Positions 17,073 to 26,900 of a stretch of DNA of 64,000 nt are shown piece after piece. Each line of letters opens with the position of its first letter. Position 1 is the stretch's first letter. The DNA is from Alkalibacillus flavidus (GTDB taxonomy: Bacteria > Bacillota > Bacilli > Bacillales > Alkalibacillaceae): positions 124,001 to 188,000 of the forward strand of contig NZ_JBEPMX010000001.1 of the NCBI RefSeq assembly GCF_040545925.1, written 5' to 3'. The position numbers and the translations under genes were made by a program. The notes beneath the pieces are model-generated. The model had not been told where the DNA came from and searched no databases. It saw only the letters and a program-made list of their open reading frames with translations.

Positions 17073-17543
17073 TTGATATATTATATAATAGCATTCATAC
17101 TCGTTGCGATTGACCAAATCACAAAATGGCTCGTTGTTAAAAACATGACATTAGGCGAATCAATTGAAATCATGCCTCAATTCTTTTATTTAACATCCCA
17201 TCGTAATAGTGGGGCTGCTTGGGGCATGCTACAAGGCCAAATGTGGTTATTTTATATCGTCACGTTGATCGTCGTCGGGGTCATCGTTTACTTTATGCGA
17301 GAATACCGTCATGGCTATCCATTATTAAACGTCGGATTCGCATTTTTATTAGGTGGTGCGATTGGTAATTTCATCGATCGTATTCGAATTCAAGAAGTGA
17401 TCGATTTCTTTGATTTTACTATTTTAGGCTACAACTTCCCGATATTTAATGTAGCAGACAGCGCACTGACGATCGGCGTTGTCATTGTGATTATATTGAT
17501 GATCTATGATGAATGGCAAACGAAAAAGGGTGAAAAGGCATGA
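17073..17543 (+). CDS. lspA: Lipoprotein signal peptidase (signal peptidase II)
   Basis: Membrane aspartyl protease that removes the signal peptide of diacylglyceryl-modified prolipoproteins. The 156-residue product has four transmembrane segments and both catalytic regions: RNSGAAWG (box with DQITKWLV upstream) and GAIGNFIDRI, then FNVADSALTIGV with the catalytic Asp. The start is TTG 17073, preceded by TGGAGGTCAC; no ATG or GTG gives a complete first membrane segment. The stop overlaps the ATG of rluD. Confidence 0.96.
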   Translation: MIYYIIAFILVAIDQITKWLVVKNMTLGESIEIMPQFFYLTSHRNSGAAWGMLQGQMWLFYIVTLIVVGVIVYFMREYRHGYPLLNVGFAFLLGGAIGNFIDRIRIQEVIDFFDFTILGYNFPIFNVADSALTIGVVIVIILMIYDEWQTKKGEKA

Positions 17544-18454
17544 CAGAAACGAAGCAATATACAATAGACGAAACCTATGCACAAAAGCGAATCGACCATG
17601 TTCTAGCGCAACTAAATAACGAAGCGTCACGCTCACAAGTTCAATCATGGGTGAAAGATGGCTATGTGACCGTTAATCAGACGCCGGTCAAAAATAATTA
17701 TAAATGCCAAATCGGTGATGTCATTGAGTGGCAAGAGCCTGAACCAGAAGACATGTCACTTGAACCAGAAAATATTCCACTCGATATTCGCTATGAAGAT
17801 GAACATTTACTCGTTGTGAATAAGCCTAAAGGGATGGTAGTTCATCCAGCCTTTGGTCATGAGAGTGGCACATTAGTGAATGCATTGTTATATCATTGTG
17901 ATGACTTATCTGGGATCAACGGTGTTAACCGTCCTGGTATCGTGCACCGAATTGATAAAGATACGAGTGGTCTTTTAGTGGTGGCGAAACACGATCAAGC
18001 GCATGAGCGTTTATCCGAACAATTAGCCAATAAAGACATTAAACGTCAGTATGAAGCACTCGTCCATGGTGTCATCTCTCACGAATTAGGTACGATTGAT
18101 GCGCCGATTGGACGCGATGCGAATGACCGACAAAAAATGGCGATTGTAGATGGCGGTAAACCGGCGATCACGCATTTTTCGGTTGTGGAACAATTTCAAG
18201 ATTATACGCATGTTAGTTGCGAGCTAGAAACTGGACGGACACACCAAATTCGTGTTCATTTTAAGTATATTAACCACCCGTTAGTCGGCGATCCGAAGTA
18301 TGGCTACCGAAAAACCTTAGATGTGGACGGACAAGCACTTCATGCCAAGTCGTTATCGTTTTTGCATCCGGTAAGTGGTGAAGAAATGATGATGGCAGCA
18401 GAGCCACCACAAATCTTTTTGGATACGATCGATCAAATCAAAAAAATGTCTTGA
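17540..18454 (+). CDS. rluD: 23S rRNA pseudouridine synthase, RluD family (YlyB)
   Basis: 304-residue pseudouridine synthase with an N-terminal S4 RNA-binding domain (QKRIDHVLAQLNNEASRSQVQSWV) and a catalytic domain with HRIDKDTSGLLVVAK, where the Asp is the nucleophile. RTHQIRVHF and HPLVGDPKYG follow. The subfamily isomerises uridines in helix 69 of 23S rRNA; the exact targets of the Bacillus enzyme are inferred. ATG 17540 overlaps the lspA stop by four bases. The pyr promoter -35 box overlaps its stop codon. Confidence 0.92.
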   Translation: MTETKQYTIDETYAQKRIDHVLAQLNNEASRSQVQSWVKDGYVTVNQTPVKNNYKCQIGDVIEWQEPEPEDMSLEPENIPLDIRYEDEHLLVVNKPKGMVVHPAFGHESGTLVNALLYHCDDLSGINGVNRPGIVHRIDKDTSGLLVVAKHDQAHERLSEQLANKDIKRQYEALVHGVISHELGTIDAPIGRDANDRQKMAIVDGGKPAITHFSVVEQFQDYTHVSCELETGRTHQIRVHFKYINHPLVGDPKYGYRKTLDVDGQALHAKSLSFLHPVSGEEMMMAAEPPQIFLDTIDQIKKMS

Positions 18455-18478
18455 CTTTTGTGTGCAACACGTTACAAT
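18451..18478 (+). promoter_or_regulatory. SigA promoter of the pyr operon
   Basis: TTGACT (18451-18456), 16-base spacer, TACAAT (18473-18478). The -35 box overlaps the rluD stop and the start point would lie about 25 bases before the first PyrR-binding loop. Confidence 0.7.
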
Positions 18479-18503
18479 GTGTAATAGTGAAAACAACATT
18501 TAA

Positions 18504-18617
18504 AACCTTTAAACATAGTCCCGTGAGGCTAGTAAGGTAACGATATGAAGATTGATAGGGTTAGTGTGTCTAAATGCCCCTTTCTCGTTACCTCACGTAG
18601 CGGGAAAGGGGTTTTTT
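18504..18617 (+). promoter_or_regulatory. PyrR-binding attenuator upstream of pyrR
   Basis: The loop AGTCCCGTGAGGCT (18517-18530) matches the PyrR-binding consensus and is closed by ACCTT/AAGGT (18505-18509/18534-18538). The antiterminator pairs AGGTAACGA (18535-18543) with TCGTTACCT (18585-18593). The competing terminator pairs CCCCTTTC with GGGAAAGGGG (18577-18611) and runs into TTTTTT. PyrR bound to UMP should stabilise the anti-antiterminator and stop transcription. Confidence 0.93.
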
Positions 18618-18649
18618 GATGTTAAAGGATCGTATCTGGAGGTGATCAA

Positions 18650-19189
18650 ATGCAAGAAAAAACCCAATTATTAGATGAAGCAGCGATTGGCCGTGCGATT
18701 AAACGTATTTCGCATGAGATTATTGAACGAAACAAAGGAACCGATGATCTCGTGTTAGTTGGGATTAAAACACGGGGGACACCGATTGCGAAGCGCATTC
18801 AGCAAACGATCGAACAAATCGAATCGGTTACAGTGCCAACTGGCGAATTAGATATTTCGCTTTACCGTGATGATTTAACCGAAATTGACAATCATGACGA
18901 AGCACAGTTAAATCAAACAAATATTCATGAACAGTTACAAGGCAAAACGGTTATTTTAGTTGATGATGTGCTTTACACAGGGCGAACAGTACGAGCGGCA
19001 ATGGATGCGATCGTCGATATTGATCGGCCTAAACAAATTCAGCTCGCCGTATTAGTTGACCGTGGTCACCGTGAATTGCCGATTCGAGCTGACTATGTAG
19101 GGAAAAACATCCCAACCTCTCAAGAAGAAGTCATCAAAGTCCAATTAAGTGATACTGATGACGTCGAACAAGTAAGTATTTATGAATAG
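18650..19189 (+). CDS. pyrR: Pyrimidine operon attenuation protein / uracil phosphoribosyltransferase
   Basis: RNA-binding regulator of pyr genes with residual UPRTase activity. The 179-residue length is standard. The phosphoribosyltransferase signature VILVDDVLYTGRTVRAAMDA and the LVGIKTRGTPIA and RDDLTEI segments are present; basic residues around KTRGTPIAKR belong to the RNA-binding face. ATG 18650 follows CTGGAGGTGATC. It is first in the operon, with attenuators on both sides. Confidence 0.97.
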   Translation: MQEKTQLLDEAAIGRAIKRISHEIIERNKGTDDLVLVGIKTRGTPIAKRIQQTIEQIESVTVPTGELDISLYRDDLTEIDNHDEAQLNQTNIHEQLQGKTVILVDDVLYTGRTVRAAMDAIVDIDRPKQIQLAVLVDRGHRELPIRADYVGKNIPTSQEEVIKVQLSDTDDVEQVSIYE

Positions 19190-19200
19190 AAAATAGAAGA

Positions 19201-19302
19201 CCTTTAAGGAAGTCCAGCGAGGCTTATAAGGTCGTGAAGTTGCGTACACGGGGGAAAAGTGTACGTATGCCTCTTTGCGATCTTATCGTAAAGAGGTTTT
19301 TT
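19201..19302 (+). promoter_or_regulatory. PyrR-binding attenuator between pyrR and pyrP
   Basis: AGTCCAGCGAGGCT (19211-19224) matches the PyrR loop and lies in a GACCTT/AAGGTC-closed stem. The antiterminator can pair ATAAGGTCG with CGATCTTAT. The terminator is CCTCTTT-g-CGAT with ATCG-t-AAAGAGG, followed by TTTTTT (19270-19302). Confidence 0.92.
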
Positions 19303-19326
19303 ATATCACAAAAAGGAGTGGAACAT

Positions 19327-20670
19327 ATGAGTGAACAAGACAAAGTGTTAGACGTAAGAGATGTACCGAATAAAGCGAAATGGTTTTGGCTCAGTTTACA
19401 ACATTTATTCGCGATGTTTGGGGCGACGATATTAGTTCCGTTTTTAGTCGATATGCCAGCAAACGTCGCGCTTGTAACGAGTGGTATCGGTACGTTAGCC
19501 TATCTCGTCATTACAAGAGGTCAGATTCCGGCTTACCTTGGTTCAAGTTTTGCCTTTATTGCCCCGATACAAGCCGCCAGTGTGGCAGATGGATTACCGG
19601 GCGCTATGATGGGTGCTTTTTTAGCAGGCCTCGTATATGGACTTGTGGCCATGTTGATTAAAGTAAGTGGCGTCAATTGGTTACTAAAATTACTACCACC
19701 TGTTGTGGTTGGTCCAGTTATTATGGTGATCGGGTTAGGTTTAGCACCAACAGCTATTGATATGGCGATGTATAACAGTGATGGCAATATTCATTTTACA
19801 TACATGCTCGTGGCATTTGTCACATTACTCATTACAGTAATCGGTTCTGTTTATTTCAAAGGGTTCTTTAATGTCATTCCGATTTTACTCGGGATCGTTG
19901 GCGGTTATATGACAGCGTTGGTCGCGGGCATTGTTCAAACAGACGGTATTCAATCGAGCGTGCAAGCTTTAACGTCTAGTGATTCAATCGGCGATATGTT
20001 GAATGCGATCTTTGTTACACCAGATTTCATCATCCCGTTTGTCGATTATCAACCGCTTGATGTGCTAAGCCTATCCGTCGTCTTCATCATGGTGCCAGTG
20101 GCGTTAGTCACGATTACAGAGCATATCGGCGACCAAATGGTATTATCCAAAGTCGCTGACCGTAACTTCCTAAAATCACCTGGTTTAGGCAGTTCGATTT
20201 TAGGTGACGGTGTCGCGACGATGATTGCGTCTGTTTTAGGTGGACCACCTAATACGACGTATGGTGAAAACATCGGAGTCCTTGCAATTACACGAGTGTT
20301 TAGTGTGTTCGTCATTGCGGGTGCAGCGATGTTAGCGATTTTGTTCGGGTTCACCGATATCATTACGGTGTTCATTGAATCCATCCCAGAAGCCGTGATG
20401 GGTGGTGTGTCGATTCTATTATTTGGTGTGATCGCATCGAGTGGTTTAAGAATGTTAATCGACAACCATGTTGACCTTGGCATTAAACGAAATCTCATTA
20501 TTACATCAGTCATACTCGTTATCGGAATCGGGGGTGTAGCGATTCCGGTAAGTGATCAAGCTGAAATTCCCGGTTTAGCGGTCGCAACGATCGTCGGCAT
20601 TATATTGAACTCGATTCTACCTCAAGAGGACCATGCGACAGAAAACGTTGCATTATTTGATGAAGAGTAA
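19327..20670 (+). CDS. pyrP: Uracil permease (NCS2 family)
   Basis: Proton-coupled uracil importer of about 447 residues with some 12-14 membrane helices. NCS2 motifs are visible: the LFAMFGATILVP segment in TM1, GSSFAFIAPI, a central ALVTITEHIGDQ and GGPPNTTYGENIGVLAITR, which carry the substrate-binding Glu and Asn-Thr-Thr residues. ATG 19327 follows AAAAAGGAGTGG; the longer frame from 19234 overlaps the attenuator and is rejected. pyrB follows without a third attenuator. Confidence 0.95.
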   Translation: MSEQDKVLDVRDVPNKAKWFWLSLQHLFAMFGATILVPFLVDMPANVALVTSGIGTLAYLVITRGQIPAYLGSSFAFIAPIQAASVADGLPGAMMGAFLAGLVYGLVAMLIKVSGVNWLLKLLPPVVVGPVIMVIGLGLAPTAIDMAMYNSDGNIHFTYMLVAFVTLLITVIGSVYFKGFFNVIPILLGIVGGYMTALVAGIVQTDGIQSSVQALTSSDSIGDMLNAIFVTPDFIIPFVDYQPLDVLSLSVVFIMVPVALVTITEHIGDQMVLSKVADRNFLKSPGLGSSILGDGVATMIASVLGGPPNTTYGENIGVLAITRVFSVFVIAGAAMLAILFGFTDIITVFIESIPEAVMGGVSILLFGVIASSGLRMLIDNHVDLGIKRNLIITSVILVIGIGGVAIPVSDQAEIPGLAVATIVGIILNSILPQEDHATENVALFDEE

Positions 20671-20681
20671 AGGGGGATGAA

Positions 20682-21581
20682 TTGCGCGTGAATTTATTTC
20701 GAATGGATGATTTATCAAACGACGAGATTGATGAGATCCTTCGCGTCGCAGCACAGTACAAACGAGGTGAACGGAAGCGTTCTTTTGAAGAGAAAACAGG
20801 CGCGTTATTGTTTTATGAACCATCGACTAGAACAAAGATGAGCTTTGACATGGCTTGCCACAAACTGAATATCCCGATTCTATCATTTTCGGAAGCCACA
20901 TCGAGCGCCGTTAAAGGAGAGTCCTTATACGATACGGTGAAAACGATGGAGGCGATTGGTGCTGACTTTGTCGTCATTCGCCATCCTGATGACGAGTATT
21001 TTACACAACTAGATGGCGTTAACATCCCGATTATAAACGGTGGGGATGGGACTGGTGAACATCCAACCCAATGTTTGCTCGATTTAATGACGATTAAGGA
21101 GCAGTTCAACCAATTCGATGGTTTAACGGTTACGATTTGTGGTGATGTCCGTCACAGCCGTGTGGCGCGATCGAATGCGTACGCCTTAAAGCGTCTCGGC
21201 GCAAATGTGAGACTATCTGCTCCTGAAGATTGGAGAGACCATACATTACCATTTCCGTATCTATCAATCGATGACGCCGTAAAAGATTCGGATGTTTTGA
21301 TGCTTCTACGTGTGCAAACAGAACGGCATGATCGCGCAGTCGTATTAAATGACTATTTAGCAACTTACGGCTTAACGGTTGAAAGGGCTGAACAGATGCG
21401 ACAAAAAAGTATGATTTTGCACCCAGCTCCTGTTAACCGAGGCGTTGAAATCGATTCTAAGTTAGTCGAAAGTGATAAGTCATTTATATTTACGCAAATG
21501 GAAAATGGCGTTTATATCAGGCAAGCTGTAATCGAGTTATTACTTACTCAAGGAGGTATCCACAATGAGACAATTAATTAA
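20682..21581 (+). CDS. pyrB: Aspartate carbamoyltransferase catalytic subunit
   Basis: Condenses carbamoyl phosphate with aspartate to carbamoyl aspartate. The 299-residue product has FYEPSTRTKMSFDMA (carbamoyl-phosphate site), HPTQCLLDLMTI and HPAPVNRGVEI. The start is ambiguous: TTG 20682 or GTG 20688, both behind AAAGGGGGATG; the spacing favours TTG slightly. The 11-base gap after pyrP leaves no room for an attenuator. The 3' end overlaps pyrC by 17 bases. No regulatory chain gene is present, as usual in Bacillus. Confidence 0.95.
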   Translation: MRVNLFRMDDLSNDEIDEILRVAAQYKRGERKRSFEEKTGALLFYEPSTRTKMSFDMACHKLNIPILSFSEATSSAVKGESLYDTVKTMEAIGADFVVIRHPDDEYFTQLDGVNIPIINGGDGTGEHPTQCLLDLMTIKEQFNQFDGLTVTICGDVRHSRVARSNAYALKRLGANVRLSAPEDWRDHTLPFPYLSIDDAVKDSDVLMLLRVQTERHDRAVVLNDYLATYGLTVERAEQMRQKSMILHPAPVNRGVEIDSKLVESDKSFIFTQMENGVYIRQAVIELLLTQGGIHNETIN

Positions 21582-22836
21582 AAACGTGATGTATCAAGAG
21601 GAGCTGACGCATGTATTAATTGAGCAAGGTCAGATTGCGAGTATTGGTGATGTCGATGTAGATGAAACGTCAAACGTGATCGACGGCCAAGGCCAAACGC
21701 TTGCTCCTGGTTTCGTTGATTTACACGTCCACTTGCGTGAGCCGGGTGGTGAAGCGAAAGAAACGATTGCAACAGGGACTCAAGCAGCTGCGCGCGGCGG
21801 TTTCACAACGGTTTGTGCCATGCCGAACACGAACCCGATTCCAGATGAGGAAGTGAACCTTGCTTATGTGGAAGATTTAATTAAACGTGATGCTGTCGTC
21901 CGTGTGTTACCGTATGCCGCGATTACATCGGGCCAATCAGGTGAGGCGTTAGTTGATATGAAGCGATTAACCGAGCGTGGTGCTGTTGCTTTTACAGACG
22001 ACGGTGTTGGCGTCCAATCGGCTGGCACCATGTTCGAAGCGATGCAACAAGCCGCTCAAGTCGGCCAGCCCATCGTTGCGCATTGTGAAGATAATTCCCT
22101 CGTTTACGGAGGTGTCATGCATGATGGCGAACGCCAACAGTCGTTAAACTTACCAGGTATTCCATCGCTAAGCGAATCCGTCCAAATCGCACGTGACGTC
22201 CTTCTAGCAGAAGCGGCTCATTGTCATTACCACGTATGTCATGTCAGTACGAAAGAATCCGTTCGTGTCATCCGCGAGGCGAAACGAGCTGGCATTCATG
22301 TGACTGCAGAGGTCACGCCTCATCATTTACTACTATCAGAACACGATATTCCATCAGACGATGCACATTTTAAAATGAATCCACCTTTACGAAGCGAAGC
22401 TGATCGCAGGGCGTTAATTGAAGGCTTAGAAGACGGTACGATCGACTGTATTGCAACCGATCACGCGCCTCATACACAAGAGGATAAAGCAAATGGATTC
22501 TTGGCTTCACCGTTCGGTATTGTTGGATTAGAAACAGCTTTTCCTCTTTTATATACTCATTTTGTTGAATCAGGTCATTGGTCGATTCAACAATTGATCG
22601 ACTGGCTAACGGTCAAACCGGCTAAAACATTCCACTTACCTTATGGCCGACTTGAAGTGGGCTCACCTGCAGACTTAGTGCTCATTAACACAACAGACGA
22701 AGTGGTAATCGACTCAGACCAATTTTTATCTAAAGGTCAGAACACGCCATTTAATGGCTATCAGGTTAAAGGCGTTCCAACGTTAACGATGATGAATGGC
22801 GACATTGTTTGGCAAAAGGAGGAGACATATGCATAA
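21565..22836 (+). CDS. pyrC: Dihydroorotase
   Basis: Zinc amidohydrolase cyclising carbamoyl aspartate to dihydroorotate. The 423-residue type I enzyme has the metal-binding DLHVHLREPGGE, a central HCED motif, VTPHHLLL and the C-terminal IATDHAPHTQEDK. ATG 21565 lies inside pyrB behind GGAGGTATCC. It overlaps neither carA's chosen start by much nor any other gene; carA begins at 22829, eight bases before the pyrC end. Confidence 0.96.
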   Translation: MRQLIKNVMYQEELTHVLIEQGQIASIGDVDVDETSNVIDGQGQTLAPGFVDLHVHLREPGGEAKETIATGTQAAARGGFTTVCAMPNTNPIPDEEVNLAYVEDLIKRDAVVRVLPYAAITSGQSGEALVDMKRLTERGAVAFTDDGVGVQSAGTMFEAMQQAAQVGQPIVAHCEDNSLVYGGVMHDGERQQSLNLPGIPSLSESVQIARDVLLAEAAHCHYHVCHVSTKESVRVIREAKRAGIHVTAEVTPHHLLLSEHDIPSDDAHFKMNPPLRSEADRRALIEGLEDGTIDCIATDHAPHTQEDKANGFLASPFGIVGLETAFPLLYTHFVESGHWSIQQLIDWLTVKPAKTFHLPYGRLEVGSPADLVLINTTDEVVIDSDQFLSKGQNTPFNGYQVKGVPTLTMMNGDIVWQKEETYA

Positions 22837-23953
22837 ACGTTATTTGTTGTTAGAAGATGGCTCATTATTTAAAGGCGAAGCGCTAGGAGCTGATTTAAAT
22901 CAGCATATCGGAAACGTCGTATTTCAAACGGGAATGACAGGGTACCAAGAAACGTTGTCCGACCCGTCTTATTGCGATCAGCTCGTCGTCATGACGTATC
23001 CGCTAATTGGGAATTACGGGATTAACCGAGATGATTTTGAAACGGTTCGACCAGCGTTATCGGCTTTGATCGTCAAAGAAGCTGCCACGCATCCATCTCA
23101 TTTTAAAAGTACGATGTCATTAGACGAGTATTTGACGCAAAAACAAATCCCCGGATTACAAGGTATCGATACGCGACGCCTCGTTAAGAAAATTCGTCAA
23201 AATGGAACAATGAAAGGGAAATTGCTCGATGACCTCAATCAAGTGGACGCATGGTTAGAAACAATGAGAATCAAAACGCTTGCGAATGATCAAGTCCAAC
23301 GTGTGTCTGCGGCGAAACCCTATATTGTGCCTGGCAGAGGCTATCGTGTCGTATTAGTCGACTATGGAATGAAACACGGCATGCTCCGTGAATTAACCGA
23401 GAGAGGCTGTCATGTAACCGTCGTCCCATATGATGTTACAGCAGAAGAAGTGTTACAGCTAGAACCAGACGGTGTCATGCTTTCAAATGGGCCTGGGGAT
23501 CCGAAAGATGTTCAAGAAGGCATCGACCTTGTGCGAGGATTAATCGGCTATGTTCCGATCTTCGGAATTTGTCTTGGCCACCAACTCATCGCATTAGCAG
23601 CTGGAGGGGACACAGAGCCATTAGATTTCGGCCACCGCGGAGCGAATCATCCAGTGAAAGTCGTCGATACCGGTGAAGCATGGATGACATCACAAAACCA
23701 TGGCTACACCGTGTCAGAATCATCATTAAGAAATACACCCCTATGCGTGACGTATCGTGCGATTAATGACGGGTCTATTGAAGGGTTAAGCCATCATGAG
23801 TATCCCGTTTTTTCTGTACAATTTCACCCTGAAAGCGCTCCTGGACCGCATGATGCGAACGGATTGTTTGATCAATTTATCGACATGATGGAACAAACGA
23901 AACAAGGAGGCGTGACGTTATGCCAAAACGAACTGATCTTAAACGAATCTTAG
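22829..23953 (+). CDS. pyrAA: Carbamoyl-phosphate synthase, glutamine amidotransferase subunit
   Basis: Releases ammonia from glutamine for carbamoyl-phosphate synthesis. The 374-residue product has the N-terminal small-subunit domain (LEDGSLFKGEALG, TGMTGYQETLSDPSY) and a class I amidotransferase domain with the nucleophile in FGICLGHQLIALA and the His-Glu pair in VQFHPESAPGPHD. ATG 22829 follows AAAGGAGGAGAC. It overlaps pyrAB by 34 bases. Confidence 0.97.
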   Translation: MHKRYLLLEDGSLFKGEALGADLNQHIGNVVFQTGMTGYQETLSDPSYCDQLVVMTYPLIGNYGINRDDFETVRPALSALIVKEAATHPSHFKSTMSLDEYLTQKQIPGLQGIDTRRLVKKIRQNGTMKGKLLDDLNQVDAWLETMRIKTLANDQVQRVSAAKPYIVPGRGYRVVLVDYGMKHGMLRELTERGCHVTVVPYDVTAEEVLQLEPDGVMLSNGPGDPKDVQEGIDLVRGLIGYVPIFGICLGHQLIALAAGGDTEPLDFGHRGANHPVKVVDTGEAWMTSQNHGYTVSESSLRNTPLCVTYRAINDGSIEGLSHHEYPVFSVQFHPESAPGPHDANGLFDQFIDMMEQTKQGGVTLCQNELILNES

Positions 23954-26900
23954 TGATCGGCTCAGGACCGATTATTATTGGGCAAGCAGCTGAATTTGAT
24001 TACTCAGGGACGCAAGCGTGCCAAGCGCTAAAAGAAGAAGGGTACGAAGTGATTTTAGCGAACTCCAATCCAGCAACGATTATGACCGATGAAACAGTGG
24101 CAGATGTCGTTTACATGGAGCCGTTAACGGGTGACTTTTTAGCCAAAATTATTCGTCAAGAGCGACCAGATGCACTACTTCCAACATTGGGTGGTCAAAC
24201 AGGCCTTAATATGGCGACTGAATTGCATCAGCGCGGTGTGCTGGATGCTTATGATGTTGAACTGTTAGGGACGAACTTGGAAGCGATCGAAAAAGCAGAA
24301 GACCGTGATCTCTTTCGCCAATTAATGCTAGACCTTAACGAGCCGATTCCTGAAAGTACGATTGTCAGTTCAGTAGATGAAGCGGTTAAGTTTGCCGGTC
24401 AAATCGGCTATCCGACGATCGTACGACCGGCCTACACGTTAGGCGGCACAGGTGGTGGTATGTGTGAAGATGAAGCGACGTTAATCGAAACGGTTCAAAA
24501 CGGGTTAGCTGTTTCACCTGTGAGTCAATGTTTAATCGAACGAAACATCGCCGGCTATAAAGAAATTGAATACGAAGTCATGCGTGATGGCGAGGATCAT
24601 GCGATTGTTGTTTGTAATATGGAGAATATTGATCCAGTTGGAGTGCATACGGGTGATTCAATCGTCGTTGCCCCGTCGCAAACGTTAAGTGACCGTGAGT
24701 ACCAATTGTTACGTGACGTGTCGCTTAAACTAATTCGCGAGTTAAACATCGAAGGAGGTTGTAATGTTCAACTGGCGTTAGATCCACACAGTTTTCAATA
24801 TTATGTGATTGAAGTGAACCCGCGAGTGAGTCGTTCGAGTGCCCTTGCGTCAAAAGCGACGGGTTATCCGATTGCGAAACTAGCAGCCAAGATTGCTGTC
24901 GGATTAACCCTAGATGAAATGCAAAACCCGGTCACAGGTCGAACGTATTCGCATTTTGAACCAGCATTAGATTATGTCGTCACGAAAATTCCGCGTTGGC
25001 CGTTTGATAAGTTTCAGGCTGCCAATCGTCGGCTTGGTACGCAAATGAAAGCAACAGGTGAAGTGATGGCAATTGGGCGCAACTTCGAAGAATCGCTTCA
25101 TAAAGCGGTGCGCTCACTAGAAATCGGGACGGATGAATGGCATTTACCTGCTTTAAAACAGGTCGATTCAGTTGACATAGAAGAGCGTTTAGCTAAACCG
25201 GATGATGAACGCTTATTCGTTTTAGGCGAGGCGTTGAGGCGCGGCTACTCAGTTGACAGAATTCACGCTATGACACAAATTGATCCGTGGTTTTTACACA
25301 AATTTAACCACCTTATCACTCTAGAACACCACTTAGGCCAACAACACTGGCAAGTGGATATGTTAGCCCGTGCTAAACAGTTAGGCTTTTCCGATCAAGC
25401 GATTGCTCGTGTATGGGAAGCAGATGAACAAACGGTATACGATTTCAGGCGAAACCAACATATAATGCCCGTTTATAAAATGGTGGATACGTGCGCAGCT
25501 GAATTCGCATCTGAAACGCCTTATTTTTATAGTACGTACGAAGAAGAAACGGAATCCATTCGCACAACGCGTCCGAAAGTCGTCGTCCTCGGTTCAGGGC
25601 CTATCCGCATTGGCCAAGGCGTTGAATTCGATTATGCGACGGTCCACTCTGTATTAGCTCTTAAAGAAGCGGGTTATGAAGCGATTGTCATTAATAATAA
25701 TCCTGAAACTGTCTCAACCGATTTTCAAATATCTGATAAATTATATTTTGAACCGTTAACGATTGAAGATGTCATGCACGTGATTGACCACGAACAGCCA
25801 GAAGGGGTCATCGTCCAATTCGGAGGTCAAACGGCAATATCACTCGTCGATGAATTAGAAGCTCGGGGCGTGACGATTTTAGGAACGTCGAAAACATCAA
25901 TTGACCGAGCAGAAGACCGTGACCAGTTCGACCAGTTGTTAGAAGACTGTCAAATCGCAAGACCAAAAGCAGGGATGGCAACAACGGAAGAAGAGGCGAA
26001 AAAACTGGCCCGAGAAATCGGTTACCCCGTTTTAGTCAGACCATCATACGTTTTAGGTGGTCGCGCGATGGAAATTGTTCATGAAGAATTTGAATTGATG
26101 CGATATATGCATGAGGCGGTTAGTGTTCATCCAGAGCGGCCTGTGTTAATCGATCGGTATTTAATTGGTCAAGAGCTTGAAGTCGACGCGATCAGTGATG
26201 GAGAGACAGTCGTTATTCCGGGGATCATGGAACATATTGAACGCGCAGGTGTTCATTCTGGGGATTCGATGGCTGTTTATCCAACCCAAAACATTCCTGA
26301 TTCAGTCAAAGCACAATGTACTGAGATTACGACGGCGATCGCGAGGGCATTAAACGTGAAAGGCTTACTTAATATTCAATTCGTTTATCATAACGGCGAT
26401 GTTTATGTGTTAGAGGTCAATCCACGCTCAAGTCGCACGGTGCCGTTTCTCAGTAAAGTCACAAGCGTTAAAATGGCGAACGTTGCTACACGTGTCATGC
26501 TAGGTGAAACATTAACGGACCTCGGATTAGAGAGTGGTTTATGCGAAGAAGACGATATGATTTCGGTTAAAGTCCCTGTCTTCTCATTTGAAAAATTACG
26601 ACAAGTGGAGATTACACTCGGGCCAGAGATGAAATCAACTGGCGAAGTGATCGGTCGGGATCAAACGTTAGAGAAAGCGTTGTATAAAGGCATATTAGCA
26701 TCAGGTTTAAAGGTTCCGACAGCAGGTAGTGTGCTCTTAACTGTAGCAGATCAAGACAAACAAGAGATGGTTGCCTTAGCTAAACGATTGAACGCGTTAG
26801 GATTCCAACTGTATGCGACGACAGGTTCGGCACAAGCGATCAGAGAAGCTGGCTTAGCGGTTGAAGAAGTGAACAAAATTAAGGATGATCAGTGTCACAT

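Noticed and set aside
20049..20513. 154-codon minus-strand ORF inside pyrP
   Set aside because: Shadow of the real gene; no ribosome-binding site and no recognisable family.
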